Shown piece after piece: positions 18,744 to 26,419 of a stretch of 64,000 nt of DNA. Source of the stretch: G963665545 sp963665545 (lineage in GTDB: Bacteria > Pseudomonadota > Gammaproteobacteria > Xanthomonadales > SZUA-36); contig CAXXKZ010000013.1 in NCBI GenBank assembly GCA_963665545.2, positions 310,001 to 374,000 of the forward strand, read 5' to 3'. The first letter of the stretch is position 1. Each line of letters begins with the position of its first letter. The position numbers were made by a program, and so were the translations under genes. Below the pieces are notes generated by a model that made no database searches, was not told the DNA's origin, and saw nothing but the letters and a program-made list of their open reading frames with translations.

Positions 18744-20324
18744 ATGTCACTGCCTGACTTCAACATCTGCAGTGGGCGCAGTTTGCCTTGGCTGGTTGCG
18801 CAAAGGGCATCCCTTTCTGCCAATCGCCCCTTTCTGATCTTTCATCCGTTTAACGGGGACGCCCAGACGCTGACCTACGTTGCGTTCGCCCGACGGGTGG
18901 ATCAACTCGCAGCTGGCTTGGCGGCACAGGGAATAAGCAAGGGAGACTTCGTGATCATTCACTTGGAAAACTGCCTTGAGTTTGTTGTCTCGTGGTTCGC
19001 CTGCTCCAGGATAGGCGCGGTAGCGGTGACCACCAATGTGCACTCGGCCGAGGGTGAGTTGTCCTACTTCGCCGAGCAGTCGGGGGCCGTGTCAGCGATT
19101 ACCCAGCCGTCGCTGTTTGAAACCGTGCGGCGTGGTGCGAAGGATCTGCGCTGGATCGCCTGCGTGGACCACAATGCCGGTGAGGCGCCGAAGCGAATGC
19201 CAACAGAAGGAGACTTCATTCCCTTTGAATCGTTGCTGAGCGAGGCAGGGGAGTTGCCTGAGGTTGAGCTGCATGACTCAGACATCAACAGCATCATGTT
19301 CACCTCGGGCACCACTTCCCGCCCCAAGGGTGTGGTTTACACCCATGCCAATGTACTGTGGGCAGCGCAACGCAACGCGGCGCATTTCGAATTGAATGAG
19401 AACGACATTGCCTACTGTTTTCTGCCCCTTTTTCACGCCAATGCCCTGTCCTGGCAAATGCTCGCCACCCTCTGGGCCGGTGCCGCGATAGTTATCCAGC
19501 CACGATTCTCAGCCAGCCGTTTCTGGGCAATTTCGGGTCAGCACCGGTGTACCTGGAGTAGCATTGCCCATTTTGTGGTTTTGGCATTGCGGGACCATCC
19601 TGATCCTGATTCACATCAGTTTCGGTTTTGGGGTAATCCCGTTGGTCGCGCCGACGAGGTCATGGGAAAATGGGGCATCCCTGTACTGGGCTGGTACGGC
19701 ATGACCGAAACGGTCAGCCAGCCGATCCTGTCGGATCTGCGTTTCCCATCCGAGCACTACACCATGGGGCGGGCCATGCCGGAATATGAGTTGGCCGTTG
19801 TCGATGAGGAGGGCATGCCGGTGCACTCCGGTGGTATCGGCGAGTTGAAGGTCAGGGGCATTCGCGGATTGTCTCTGTTTGCTGAGTATCTCCACGACCC
19901 GGACGCCACGGCAGCGTCCTTCGATGAGGATGGTTGGTTCCGCACTGGCGACATGGTCGAGCTATTCGAAGACGGCACCCTGGCCTTTGCCAACCGCGAC
20001 AAGGACATGATGAAAGTGGGCGGGGAAAATGTCGCCGCATCCGAGGTGGAATCGGTGATTGACTCCCTTGATGGCGTGCTGGAATCCGCGGTCGTGGGCA
20101 AGCCCGATCCGTTCCTGTACGAAATCCCGATCGCCTTCGTTGTACCACTGGCCGACGAGGCGGAACTCGTGGACCAGATCATGGCGATCTGCAAACAGCA
20201 GCTCGCCACCTTCAAACACCCTAGAGAAATTGTATTTGTGGAATCCCTGCCGCGGCTCACTATCGGCAAGATGGACAAAAAAGTGCTGCGCGAGCGAGTC
20301 AGATCTGGCGAGCAAACTGATTGA
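18744..20324 (+). CDS. AMP-forming acyl-CoA synthetase
   Basis: 526-aa member of the ANL adenylating superfamily. Motifs in order: MFTSGTTSRPKGVVYTHAN (P-loop), GWYGMTETVSQP, DEDGWFRTGDMVE and PRLTIGKMDKKVLRE with the catalytic lysine. It should activate a carboxylic acid to its CoA thioester using ATP; chain type cannot be read from sequence. First substantial gene behind operator C, heading the ligase - SDR - DUF35 - ACAD - MaoC series, so it most likely feeds the beta-oxidation-like enzymes downstream. Confidence 0.9.
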   Translation: MSLPDFNICSGRSLPWLVAQRASLSANRPFLIFHPFNGDAQTLTYVAFARRVDQLAAGLAAQGISKGDFVIIHLENCLEFVVSWFACSRIGAVAVTTNVHSAEGELSYFAEQSGAVSAITQPSLFETVRRGAKDLRWIACVDHNAGEAPKRMPTEGDFIPFESLLSEAGELPEVELHDSDINSIMFTSGTTSRPKGVVYTHANVLWAAQRNAAHFELNENDIAYCFLPLFHANALSWQMLATLWAGAAIVIQPRFSASRFWAISGQHRCTWSSIAHFVVLALRDHPDPDSHQFRFWGNPVGRADEVMGKWGIPVLGWYGMTETVSQPILSDLRFPSEHYTMGRAMPEYELAVVDEEGMPVHSGGIGELKVRGIRGLSLFAEYLHDPDATAASFDEDGWFRTGDMVELFEDGTLAFANRDKDMMKVGGENVAASEVESVIDSLDGVLESAVVGKPDPFLYEIPIAFVVPLADEAELVDQIMAICKQQLATFKHPREIVFVESLPRLTIGKMDKKVLRERVRSGEQTD

Positions 20325-20557
20325 TGCACCGGGCTGAATCAAATGAACCTCCCACAGCGAATTCAGATATGAAAGCCGCTGACATCCAGCAGGAAACATT
20401 CACGCGAATTCATGAAAACATTGCGCCGATCAAGCGCATGCTCGGCATGGAAATACAATCGGTGGCGAAAAAAGGCCTGTTGACGCTGGAGTCGAAGGTA
20501 TCCTACCCGAGTCCCGCGCCGGTTGGCCACTTGGTGGCTGAAGGCGTGGCAGGGTGA
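20321..20557 (+). pseudogene. Short remnant, possibly N-terminus of a hotdog thioesterase
   Basis: The frame overlaps the ligase stop (ATGATG over TGA). From the internal ATG at about 20369 it reads MKAADIQQETFTRI and then NIAPIKRMLGMEIQSVAKKG, reminiscent of the start of PaaI-type thioesterases, and stops after about 62 residues, half a hotdog domain. The catalytic half is missing. It may be a truncated thioesterase gene or a genuine small protein; homology is only by eye. Confidence 0.35.
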
Positions 20558-20600
20558 TCACGAAGGAGAGAGCAAACCATGATGTTCTACGATTTATTGT

Positions 20601-20625
20601 CCGCACCCAGCCCCCCGGGGTGCGG
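20601..20625 (+). terminator. Stem-loop after ligase region
   Basis: CCGCACCC (20601-20608) pairs with GGGTGCGG (20618-20625), followed by ATGTTCGTTTTG, an imperfect U-rich tail. A weak terminator or attenuator between the ligase part and the SDR gene. Confidence 0.4.
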
Positions 20626-20690
20626 ATGTTCGTTTTGAAGTGCGGATATGAGCTGATGAGTCACCGCCCAAAATGCCGGAGTTTGAGGCT

Positions 20691-21557
20691 ATGAGCCCGA
20701 TTTCCTTTGACGGCCAGGTGGCCATCGTGACCGGGGCAGGGCGCGGCCTGGGGCGCGACTATGCGTTGCAGCTTGCCGCCCGCGGCGCCCGGGTATTGGT
20801 CAACGATCCGGGTGTGGGCATGGACGGCACGGGTGCCTCTGGTGTAGCCGATGAGGTGGTGGCGGAGATCGAAGCTGCCGGTGGCACCGCGCTGGCGCAC
20901 CGCGGCTCAGTTGCGGACAAGGTGCAGGCCGCCTCAATCGTTGACGCGGCTGTCGAGACTTGGGGAACGGTGGATATCCTGATCAACAATGCGGGCATTC
21001 TGCGGGACAAGTCCTTCGCTAAAAAAGACCTGGCCGATTTCCATGAAGTAATCAATGTTCATCTGTGGGGCACGGTGTACATGACCCATGCCGTGTGGCC
21101 GGTCATGTACGAAAAGCGTTACGGCCGGATTGTCATGACCACCTCCGGGTCAGGATTCCTCGGCAATTTCGGTCAGGCGGATTACGCCGCGGCCAAATTG
21201 GCGGTGGTCGGGCTGATGAACACGCTGGCGATCGAAGGCAGCCGCCGCAATGTGTATGTCAATGCCATCAAGCCGGCAGCGGGCACGCGCATGGCGGGTG
21301 GCATCGTCTCGCAGGATATTATTGAAAAGCTGAAGCCGGAACTGATAACACCCGGCGTGCTATATCTGTGTACCGGTCAAGCCCCGACAGGCATTATCAT
21401 TCAGGCTACTGGCGGTCATTTTTCGCGTGTTGTCATCGCGCAAAATGGCGGGGTCGATTTCGAAGGCGATGTCAGCCTGGAGGACTTCGCCGACGCCTTT
21501 GAGGTCATCAACGATGTCAGTCAACTGGAGCAGGTCAGGCACCAGCAAACCGAATGA
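20691..21557 (+). CDS. SDR 3-hydroxyacyl-CoA dehydrogenase, MFE2/17beta-HSD4-like
   Basis: 288 aa from ATG 20691, with GAGG seven bases before it. Rossmann motif VTGAGRGLGRDYALQLAARG, LVNDPGVGMDG, NNAGILRDKSF and the catalytic S-x(n)-YAAAK (YAAAKLAVVG) are all present. The RGLGRDYA, NDPG and NNAGILRDKSF elements are those of the dehydrogenase domain of peroxisomal-type multifunctional enzyme 2, acting on (3R)-hydroxyacyl-CoA. Consistent with the adjacent ACAD and MaoC genes. Its stop lies three bases before a MITE-like inverted repeat. Confidence 0.9.
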   Translation: MSPISFDGQVAIVTGAGRGLGRDYALQLAARGARVLVNDPGVGMDGTGASGVADEVVAEIEAAGGTALAHRGSVADKVQAASIVDAAVETWGTVDILINNAGILRDKSFAKKDLADFHEVINVHLWGTVYMTHAVWPVMYEKRYGRIVMTTSGSGFLGNFGQADYAAAKLAVVGLMNTLAIEGSRRNVYVNAIKPAAGTRMAGGIVSQDIIEKLKPELITPGVLYLCTGQAPTGIIIQATGGHFSRVVIAQNGGVDFEGDVSLEDFADAFEVINDVSQLEQVRHQQTE

Positions 21558-21559
21558 GC

Positions 21560-21833
21560 AGAAGCGGTCTCAATAGTATTCATGCGTTCCGTTATCGGCT
21601 CATTTTTTCGAGTGCAAGGCGGGACTCGGGTCACAGTAGCAGGGTCTACGGGGGCCGAGACCCAACGCCGCAATCGGGAAAATGGGCCATAACCCTCCGG
21701 GCAGTCAATGATTTTCCGCCCGGACGGCACATTCGCTCCTTGCAGTACGCCCAGTACAACTGCGTCGCGCTTGCACCACCGGAACGAAAAATCATTGGCA
21801 GCGGAACGCATGAATACTATTGAGACCGCTTCT
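21560..21833. mobile_element. MITE-like element with 32-bp perfect terminal inverted repeats
   Basis: The 32 bases at 21560-21591 (starting AGAAGCGGTCTCAATAGTAT) are the exact reverse complement of 21802-21833. Similarity between the arms continues imperfectly inwards (ATTTTTCG and GTGCAAG blocks), so the whole ~274-bp segment is a near-palindrome. It has no coding capacity for a transposase. No clear target-site duplication is visible. It separates the SDR gene from the DUF35 gene, and its right end supplies the ATG and first eight codons of the latter. Confidence 0.8.
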
Positions 21834-22208
21834 AGTAAAGGGGCTGAGGCCACATTCAGGGACTTTCTGCGGCAGGGTGAGATTCGGTTGCAGCAGTGCT
21901 TGTCCTGCAAGCGCTTTGTCTACTACCCGCGAGACTTTTGCCACCACTGCCACGCTGAGCAACTTCGGTGGCAGCCTATTTCTGGCCAGGGTTCAGTCTA
22001 TTCACTTACCGTGCAGTCCGCCAGAACCGAGGGAGAGAAGCCGCGCAATACCGTGCTCGTCGAGCTTGACGAGGGCGTGCGGATAGTTTCGCGCGTCGAG
22101 GGCATGGCTTCCGATCGACTGCAGATCGGAATGAGGGTCAAGGCGAGGATTTCCAGCTGGCAGGATGTACCCATCCTGGTTTTCGAGCCCGAGCGGGCAG
22201 ATGACTGA
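21810..22208 (+). CDS. DUF35 / OB-fold acyl-CoA-associated protein (ChsH2-like)
   Basis: 132 aa. A rubredoxin-like zinc knuckle CLSCKRFVYYPRDFCHHC (two CxxC pairs) is followed by an OB-fold core with GSVYSLTVQSARTEG, NTVLVELDEGVRI and MRVKARI. DUF35 proteins partner thiolase-superfamily members, notably Ltp2 aldolases. The natural partner here would be the Cys-less thiolase homologue at 12179. The start codon and first residues (MNTIETAS) come from the terminal repeat of the MITE-like element, so the native N-terminus was replaced. Its end overlaps the next ACAD start by eight bases. Confidence 0.85.
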   Translation: MNTIETASSKGAEATFRDFLRQGEIRLQQCLSCKRFVYYPRDFCHHCHAEQLRWQPISGQGSVYSLTVQSARTEGEKPRNTVLVELDEGVRIVSRVEGMASDRLQIGMRVKARISSWQDVPILVFEPERADD

Positions 22209-23418
22209 TCTGTTTGCAGCGTTTTCCGAGGAAGACATTGCATTCGCTGAAGAAGTGCGAGGCTGGGTAAGGGCGACGTACCCCGCCGAAATGCGTTTAA
22301 GCGTTCAACGCAGCGTGACAGATCGGATTGAGCGCGAAGACCACGTCTGGTGGCAGCGTCAGCTTTATGAAAAGGGCTGGCTAGTACCGCATTGGCCCCG
22401 GGAGTGGGGTGGCAAGGACTGGTCGATCGCCCGGTTGTTTCTGTTTCGCTCCGTACTGGCCGAAGAACAGGTTCCGGACTATGCCGGTGCTGGCATGGAA
22501 TTGCTGGGCCCGGTCTTGTTGCGCTACGCCAGTGATGAACAGAGGCAACGCTTTCTGCCCGACTTGCTCGAGGCCAATGTTTGGTGGTGCCAGGGCTATT
22601 CAGAGCCGAACGCAGGTTCGGACCTGGCCGCTGTGCAAATGCGCGCCGACCGGCAAAGTGATCATTACCTGGTCAACGGCTCAAAGATCTGGACCTCCAG
22701 CGCTCAGAAAGCAGACTGGATATTCTGTTTGGTGCGCACCAGCAGGGAAGACCGCAAACAGAAGGGTATCTCATTCCTTCTAATCGATATGAAATCCAAC
22801 GGTGTCACGGTGCGCCCCATCATCACCGCTGATCAGACTCCCGAGCCCTATCAGGAAGTCAATGAAGTCATTTTCAACGAGGTTGAGGTGCCGCTCGACA
22901 ATCTGATCGGCGAAGAAGGGCAGGGCTGGAGCTATGCCAAGTATCTGCTGGAATTCGAACGCGCCAACCCCGTCACGCCGGCTCTGAAGGCCCGGTTGAA
23001 CCATCTGAAATCATTTGCCTGCACGGCGCGGCCGGATGGCAAAGTCGTCTGGCAACGGCCCTCGTTCAGGGAGCGCTACCTGAATCTTGAGATCGACATT
23101 TTCAGTATCGAGGCGTTGGAATTGGATTTCCTGGTGCAATGGGAGAAGGGCGACTCGCCCGGCGCATTTGCCTCCATGTTGAAAACCAGGGGTACCGAAG
23201 CGGAGCAGCGCATCGACGAATTGTTCCTTGACGCCGCCGGTTTCCAGAACCTGGCAGGGCGCGCCATATTCGCCTGTGATGAGGAAGACTTCCCGTTTTC
23301 AGCAGACGCGCATCTGGCCGCACCCGCATACCTCAATGGCCGGAAGGCATCGATCTACGGCGGGACCAACGAAATTCAGCGCAATATCATGGTGAAATTT
23401 GTCCTGGGGTTGCCGTAG
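22201..23418 (+). CDS. Acyl-CoA dehydrogenase 2
   Basis: 405 aa from ATG 22201, inside the end of the DUF35 gene. ACAD hallmarks: PREWGGKDWSIARL, QGYSEPNAGSDLAA (FAD/substrate region), GSKIWTSSAQKADW and the C-terminal YGGTNEIQRNIMVKFVLGLP. Similar to the long partner subunits of alpha2beta2 ACADs acting on bulky side-chain acyl-CoAs. It oxidises an acyl-CoA and passes electrons to ETF. Followed immediately by the MaoC hydratase gene, which would act next. Confidence 0.92.
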   Translation: MTDLFAAFSEEDIAFAEEVRGWVRATYPAEMRLSVQRSVTDRIEREDHVWWQRQLYEKGWLVPHWPREWGGKDWSIARLFLFRSVLAEEQVPDYAGAGMELLGPVLLRYASDEQRQRFLPDLLEANVWWCQGYSEPNAGSDLAAVQMRADRQSDHYLVNGSKIWTSSAQKADWIFCLVRTSREDRKQKGISFLLIDMKSNGVTVRPIITADQTPEPYQEVNEVIFNEVEVPLDNLIGEEGQGWSYAKYLLEFERANPVTPALKARLNHLKSFACTARPDGKVVWQRPSFRERYLNLEIDIFSIEALELDFLVQWEKGDSPGAFASMLKTRGTEAEQRIDELFLDAAGFQNLAGRAIFACDEEDFPFSADAHLAAPAYLNGRKASIYGGTNEIQRNIMVKFVLGLP

Positions 23419-23838
23419 ATGTCTGTGAAGGAACAGGCGTCAGGCGGAATTTTGCACCAATCCGTTTGGGTCACCGTCGACCAGGCCCGAATCGATCAAT
23501 TTGCCGATGCCACAGACGATCATCAGTGGATTCACCTCGATGCGGCGCGCGCTGCAGACGGACCGTTTGGCGCTTGCATCGCCCACGGGTTCATGACACT
23601 GGCGCTGATAGAACACTGCGTGGAGGATTTTGCGGCGACTCCAGCCGGTGTTGGCTTTTCGGTCGAGGCCTATTCGCGGATCAGATTCCTGACGCCCGTG
23701 ATCGTGGGCAGCGAACTCAAGGTGAAGCTTGAAATGAAGGGGCGGAACGGTTCGGGCATCACCGTTCAGGCCAGCGTTGAGATTAGGGACGCAAAGAAAC
23801 CGGCTTGTGTGGCCGATATTCGGCTCAGGCGTCCCTAA
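23419..23838 (+). CDS. MaoC-family enoyl-CoA hydratase
   Basis: 139 aa, starting right after the ACAD stop. Contains the hydratase-2 pattern FADATDDHQWIHLD (Asp and His catalytic pair) and PFGACIAHGFMTLAL, then a typical SRIRFLTPVIVGSELK. Predicted to hydrate 2-enoyl-CoA made by the preceding ACAD. Its end overlaps the convergent ALDH gene by 14 bases. Confidence 0.9.
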   Translation: MSVKEQASGGILHQSVWVTVDQARIDQFADATDDHQWIHLDAARAADGPFGACIAHGFMTLALIEHCVEDFAATPAGVGFSVEAYSRIRFLTPVIVGSELKVKLEMKGRNGSGITVQASVEIRDAKKPACVADIRLRRP

Positions 23839-25336
23839 ATTGAATAAACGTAGTCTTAACCTGGGTGTACTTCTCCAGCGCCATCAGCGAGCGGTCCTTG
23901 CCAAACCCGGATTGCCTGAAACCACCAACTGGTAGCGACATATCGAGGGTACCGTTGCTGTTGACGCAGACCGTGCCGGCTCGCAGCTGCCTCGAGACTC
24001 GGTTAATCCGGTTCATGTCCTCTGTCCAGATGCATGCGTGCAGGCCGTAATCAGTGTCATTGGCCATCTCAATGGCTTCCTGCTCGGTTCGGAATGACAT
24101 GACCGACAATACCGGGCCGAAGATTTCTTCGCGCACAATTTTCATTTCCTGAGTCACATCGGAAAAGATGGTTGGGCCCATATACACCCCGTTTTCAACG
24201 ACCTGGGTACGCTCTCCGCCAGTGAGCAGGGTCGCGCCCGCCTTATTGCCGCTTTCGACAAAGGACAGAACCCGCGCGAGGTGTGCTTCATCGATCAGGG
24301 CGCCATAGGTGGTTGACGGGTCCAGCGGGTCGCCCGGCGTGATTTGCCCGGCAACAACGAGCAGTTTCTCCATGAATTCATCAGCAATGGACGCTGCAAC
24401 CAGTAGTCGCGTGGGTGAAACACACACCTGGCCGCAGTTGTAAAAGACTGCCATGGCCGCAGCCGCAGCCGCGCCGGCCACATCGGCAACATCGTCGAAT
24501 ATGATGTTCGGACTTTTGCCACCACATTCCAGCGAAACCTGTTTCATGTTGGAGTCGGCAGCCGATCGCATAATCTGTTTACCAACGGCGGTCGAGCCGG
24601 TGAATGAGACCATATCGACTTCGGCATGCCTGGCCAGTGCATCCCCGGCCTCGGAGCCCAGTCCTGGAACGACATTGAAAACGCCCTCGGGCATACCTGC
24701 TTCGGCCGCGAGCTCTGCGAGGCGAATCGCCGTCAATGGAGATTTCTCCGAAGGCTTGAGCACAACACTGTTGCCTGCGGCTAGCGCAGGTGCGGCTTTC
24801 CAGGCAGCGATCATTAGCGGAAAATTCCACGGCACGATGGCGCCAATGACGCCTATTGGTTCACGGCGCAGCAATCCCAGACCGTCGTGGGCGACCGGCG
24901 CGACCTGGTCATACAGTTTGTCTATCGCTTCCGCGTACCAGGAAAACACACGCGCGGCGCCGGGAATGTCGTTATTCGAGGTCAGCCCGATCGGCTTGCC
25001 GGCGTCGAGCGTTTCGAGCAATGCGAGTTCTTCGTTGTGTTCGAGAATCAAATCGGCCAGGCGCTGAAGCACCTGCTTGCGGGCGCCGGGGGGCTGCATG
25101 GCCCAACTGCCCGCTGCAAACGAAGATCTGGCGGCGCCTACCGCCCGATTGACATCATCGGAGCCGCATTGACTAACCTGCGCAACTTCGCGTCCGTCGA
25201 TCGGGCTGATCACCGGCATCGTTTTCCCGGAAGTCGATGTGCAGTAGGTCTCTCCGATCCATGCACGGGTTTCGATCTTCAGTGCTTTGCCGAGCGATTG
25301 CCACTGCTCGCGATTCAGTGCTTTTTTACTATTCAT
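23825..25336 (-). CDS. NAD(P)-dependent aldehyde dehydrogenase
   Basis: 503 aa from ATG 25336 (MNSKKALNREQWQ). Complete ALDH superfamily enzyme: PWNFPLMIAAWKAAPALAAG, FTGSTAVGKQIM (cofactor loop), LECGGKSPNIIF (catalytic Glu) and NCGQVCVSPTRL (catalytic Cys). Oxidises an aldehyde to the acid, perhaps one released by the Ltp2/DUF35 retro-aldolase or by deamination (inference). It follows the TetR-2 gene by 29 bases on the same strand and is probably co-transcribed with it. Confidence 0.92.
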   Translation of the reverse strand: MNSKKALNREQWQSLGKALKIETRAWIGETYCTSTSGKTMPVISPIDGREVAQVSQCGSDDVNRAVGAARSSFAAGSWAMQPPGARKQVLQRLADLILEHNEELALLETLDAGKPIGLTSNNDIPGAARVFSWYAEAIDKLYDQVAPVAHDGLGLLRREPIGVIGAIVPWNFPLMIAAWKAAPALAAGNSVVLKPSEKSPLTAIRLAELAAEAGMPEGVFNVVPGLGSEAGDALARHAEVDMVSFTGSTAVGKQIMRSAADSNMKQVSLECGGKSPNIIFDDVADVAGAAAAAAMAVFYNCGQVCVSPTRLLVAASIADEFMEKLLVVAGQITPGDPLDPSTTYGALIDEAHLARVLSFVESGNKAGATLLTGGERTQVVENGVYMGPTIFSDVTQEMKIVREEIFGPVLSVMSFRTEQEAIEMANDTDYGLHACIWTEDMNRINRVSRQLRAGTVCVNSNGTLDMSLPVGGFRQSGFGKDRSLMALEKYTQVKTTFIQFRDA

Positions 25337-25365
25337 GTGCTTCCTGAAACACGCGGAAAAAAGTC

Positions 25366-26088
25366 CTACTTGCTTGAGACCCGCTCTCCAGTCAAGTGCG
25401 ACAGGGCCTTGAATTTGCTGCCATCGACGAAGCGGGGTTGGCGCATAAACAGCGCCCGTGACCATAGCGTCGAAAGGAATTCAGCCGCGGTTTCCACGTC
25501 CGGGAGCCTTTTTCTCAAAGCAGGGTTTCTTGTTACGTAGATCTCGTAAGCCACCGATTCGGTCATGGTGCACATGGAATGGGCGATGGCCGACAACTCA
25601 GCCTTATCCTGATATTCAGGGTCGGCAAATTGAGCAAGCCCGTCGGCTGTCATGTTTCGCCAGTCATACAAATGCTCTTTCCATCGAGTGGCAAACATGG
25701 GCTCAGTGACACATCGCATCAGTCCGGCATATTCCTTGTATAACTTCAACATACCTGTGTTGACAGCGACAACACCCTGGCCGAACGTATCAAACGGCCC
25801 TGCCTTGATAATTCCCGAGTGAAATTGCTCATAAACTTCGTCCAGTAATTCCAGGGTCAGCTCTTTCTTGTTGGGAAAATAGTGGTAGAACACGCTGGTC
25901 GGAATACCAGCTTCGGTGGTGATCTGGTCCAGTGTCAGTTCATTGAAGGCCGTGGTTCTGAGTAGTCGCGCGGTAGCGCTTTTCAGTTTGTTGCGTCGCA
26001 AGCGGCCCTTGTTGGTCGACGGTGTACTGAATTTTTGAGTTTTCGTCCTGCGCTTTGGGCGGGAACTTGATTTGGTTTTGATGCTCAT
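25366..26088 (-). CDS. TetR/AcrR family transcriptional regulator 2
   Basis: 240 aa from ATG 26088 (MSIKTKSSSRPKRRTK); the longer upstream frame reads through a dispersed repeat and an operator and is rejected. Basic N-terminal arm, then HTH LTLDQITTEAGIPTSVFYHY and FPNKKELTLELLDEVY, paralogous to the regulator at 9650. The ligand domain has no assigned effector. Divergent from the serine hydrolase - permease operon, whose promoter carries operator D 236 bases away, and upstream of the ALDH gene. Likely a repressor of the AATAGAA-palindrome regulon. Confidence 0.88.
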   Translation of the reverse strand: MSIKTKSSSRPKRRTKTQKFSTPSTNKGRLRRNKLKSATARLLRTTAFNELTLDQITTEAGIPTSVFYHYFPNKKELTLELLDEVYEQFHSGIIKAGPFDTFGQGVVAVNTGMLKLYKEYAGLMRCVTEPMFATRWKEHLYDWRNMTADGLAQFADPEYQDKAELSAIAHSMCTMTESVAYEIYVTRNPALRKRLPDVETAAEFLSTLWSRALFMRQPRFVDGSKFKALSHLTGERVSSK

Positions 26089-26091
26089 AAA

Positions 26092-26232
26092 TGAGTCTCG
26101 TTTCCCTGCTTCCGCCTTCGGCGGAAGGCGGCTTCTCTCGACGGCATGCAATAGGCGCCGCGCCCCTCTGGTACCGCTCGCTTCGCTCGACTTACCCAAC
26201 CGGGGCGGGCGGGTCGCCTGCGGCTCCTCGGC
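26092..26232 (-). repeat. Dispersed hairpin repeat, copy R2
   Basis: On the minus strand it reads GGAGCCGCAGGCGACCCGCC, TGGGTAAGTCGAGCGAAG, an insertion of about 50 bases, the perfect hairpin CCGCCTTC-CGCC-GAAGGCGG, and AGCAGGGAAACGAGACTCAT, ending three bases before the TetR-2 ATG. Closely matches copy R3 (56871-56961). Confidence 0.75.
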
Positions 26233-26292
26233 CCAGAGTTTACCGTAGGCGGAGAATCGTAGCAGCCCGGCTCGTGGTTCGGTAGTGGTCAC

Positions 26293-26343
26293 TTGACATG
26301 GCTGCGTATTGGTATTAAATAGAAATAGAAGTATAATTCTATT
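26293..26343 (+). promoter_or_regulatory. Promoter and operator (site D)
   Basis: Consensus TTGACA (26293-26298), 17-base spacer, TAAATA (26316-26321), then the palindrome AATAGAAGTATAATTCTATT at 26324-26343, covering the predicted transcription start. It shows that translation of the following hydrolase must begin downstream of 26343. An identical copy is at 51280-51330. Confidence 0.83.
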
Positions 26344-26419
26344 TTTGTTCCATTGCACCCTCGTGTATAGCTTTGAAGCCTATGTGTCATTTGATAAGAA
26401 CAATTTGGACAGTACAATC

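Noticed and set aside
20601..20625. Riboswitch between the ligase and SDR genes
   Set aside because: Only one simple stem-loop; no conserved riboswitch architecture.
21521..21910. 129-codon minus frame inside the MITE-like element as a transposase
   Set aside because: No catalytic motif; the frame is produced by the palindrome.
26089..26358. N-terminal extension of TetR regulator 2
   Set aside because: It reads through repeat R2 and the divergent promoter; the paralogue begins at the equivalent of ATG 26088.
26309..26419. Extended N-terminus of the serine hydrolase (MVLNRNRSIILFLF...)
   Set aside because: It would be translated across the promoter's +1 region and operator D; the promoter geometry requires a later start.
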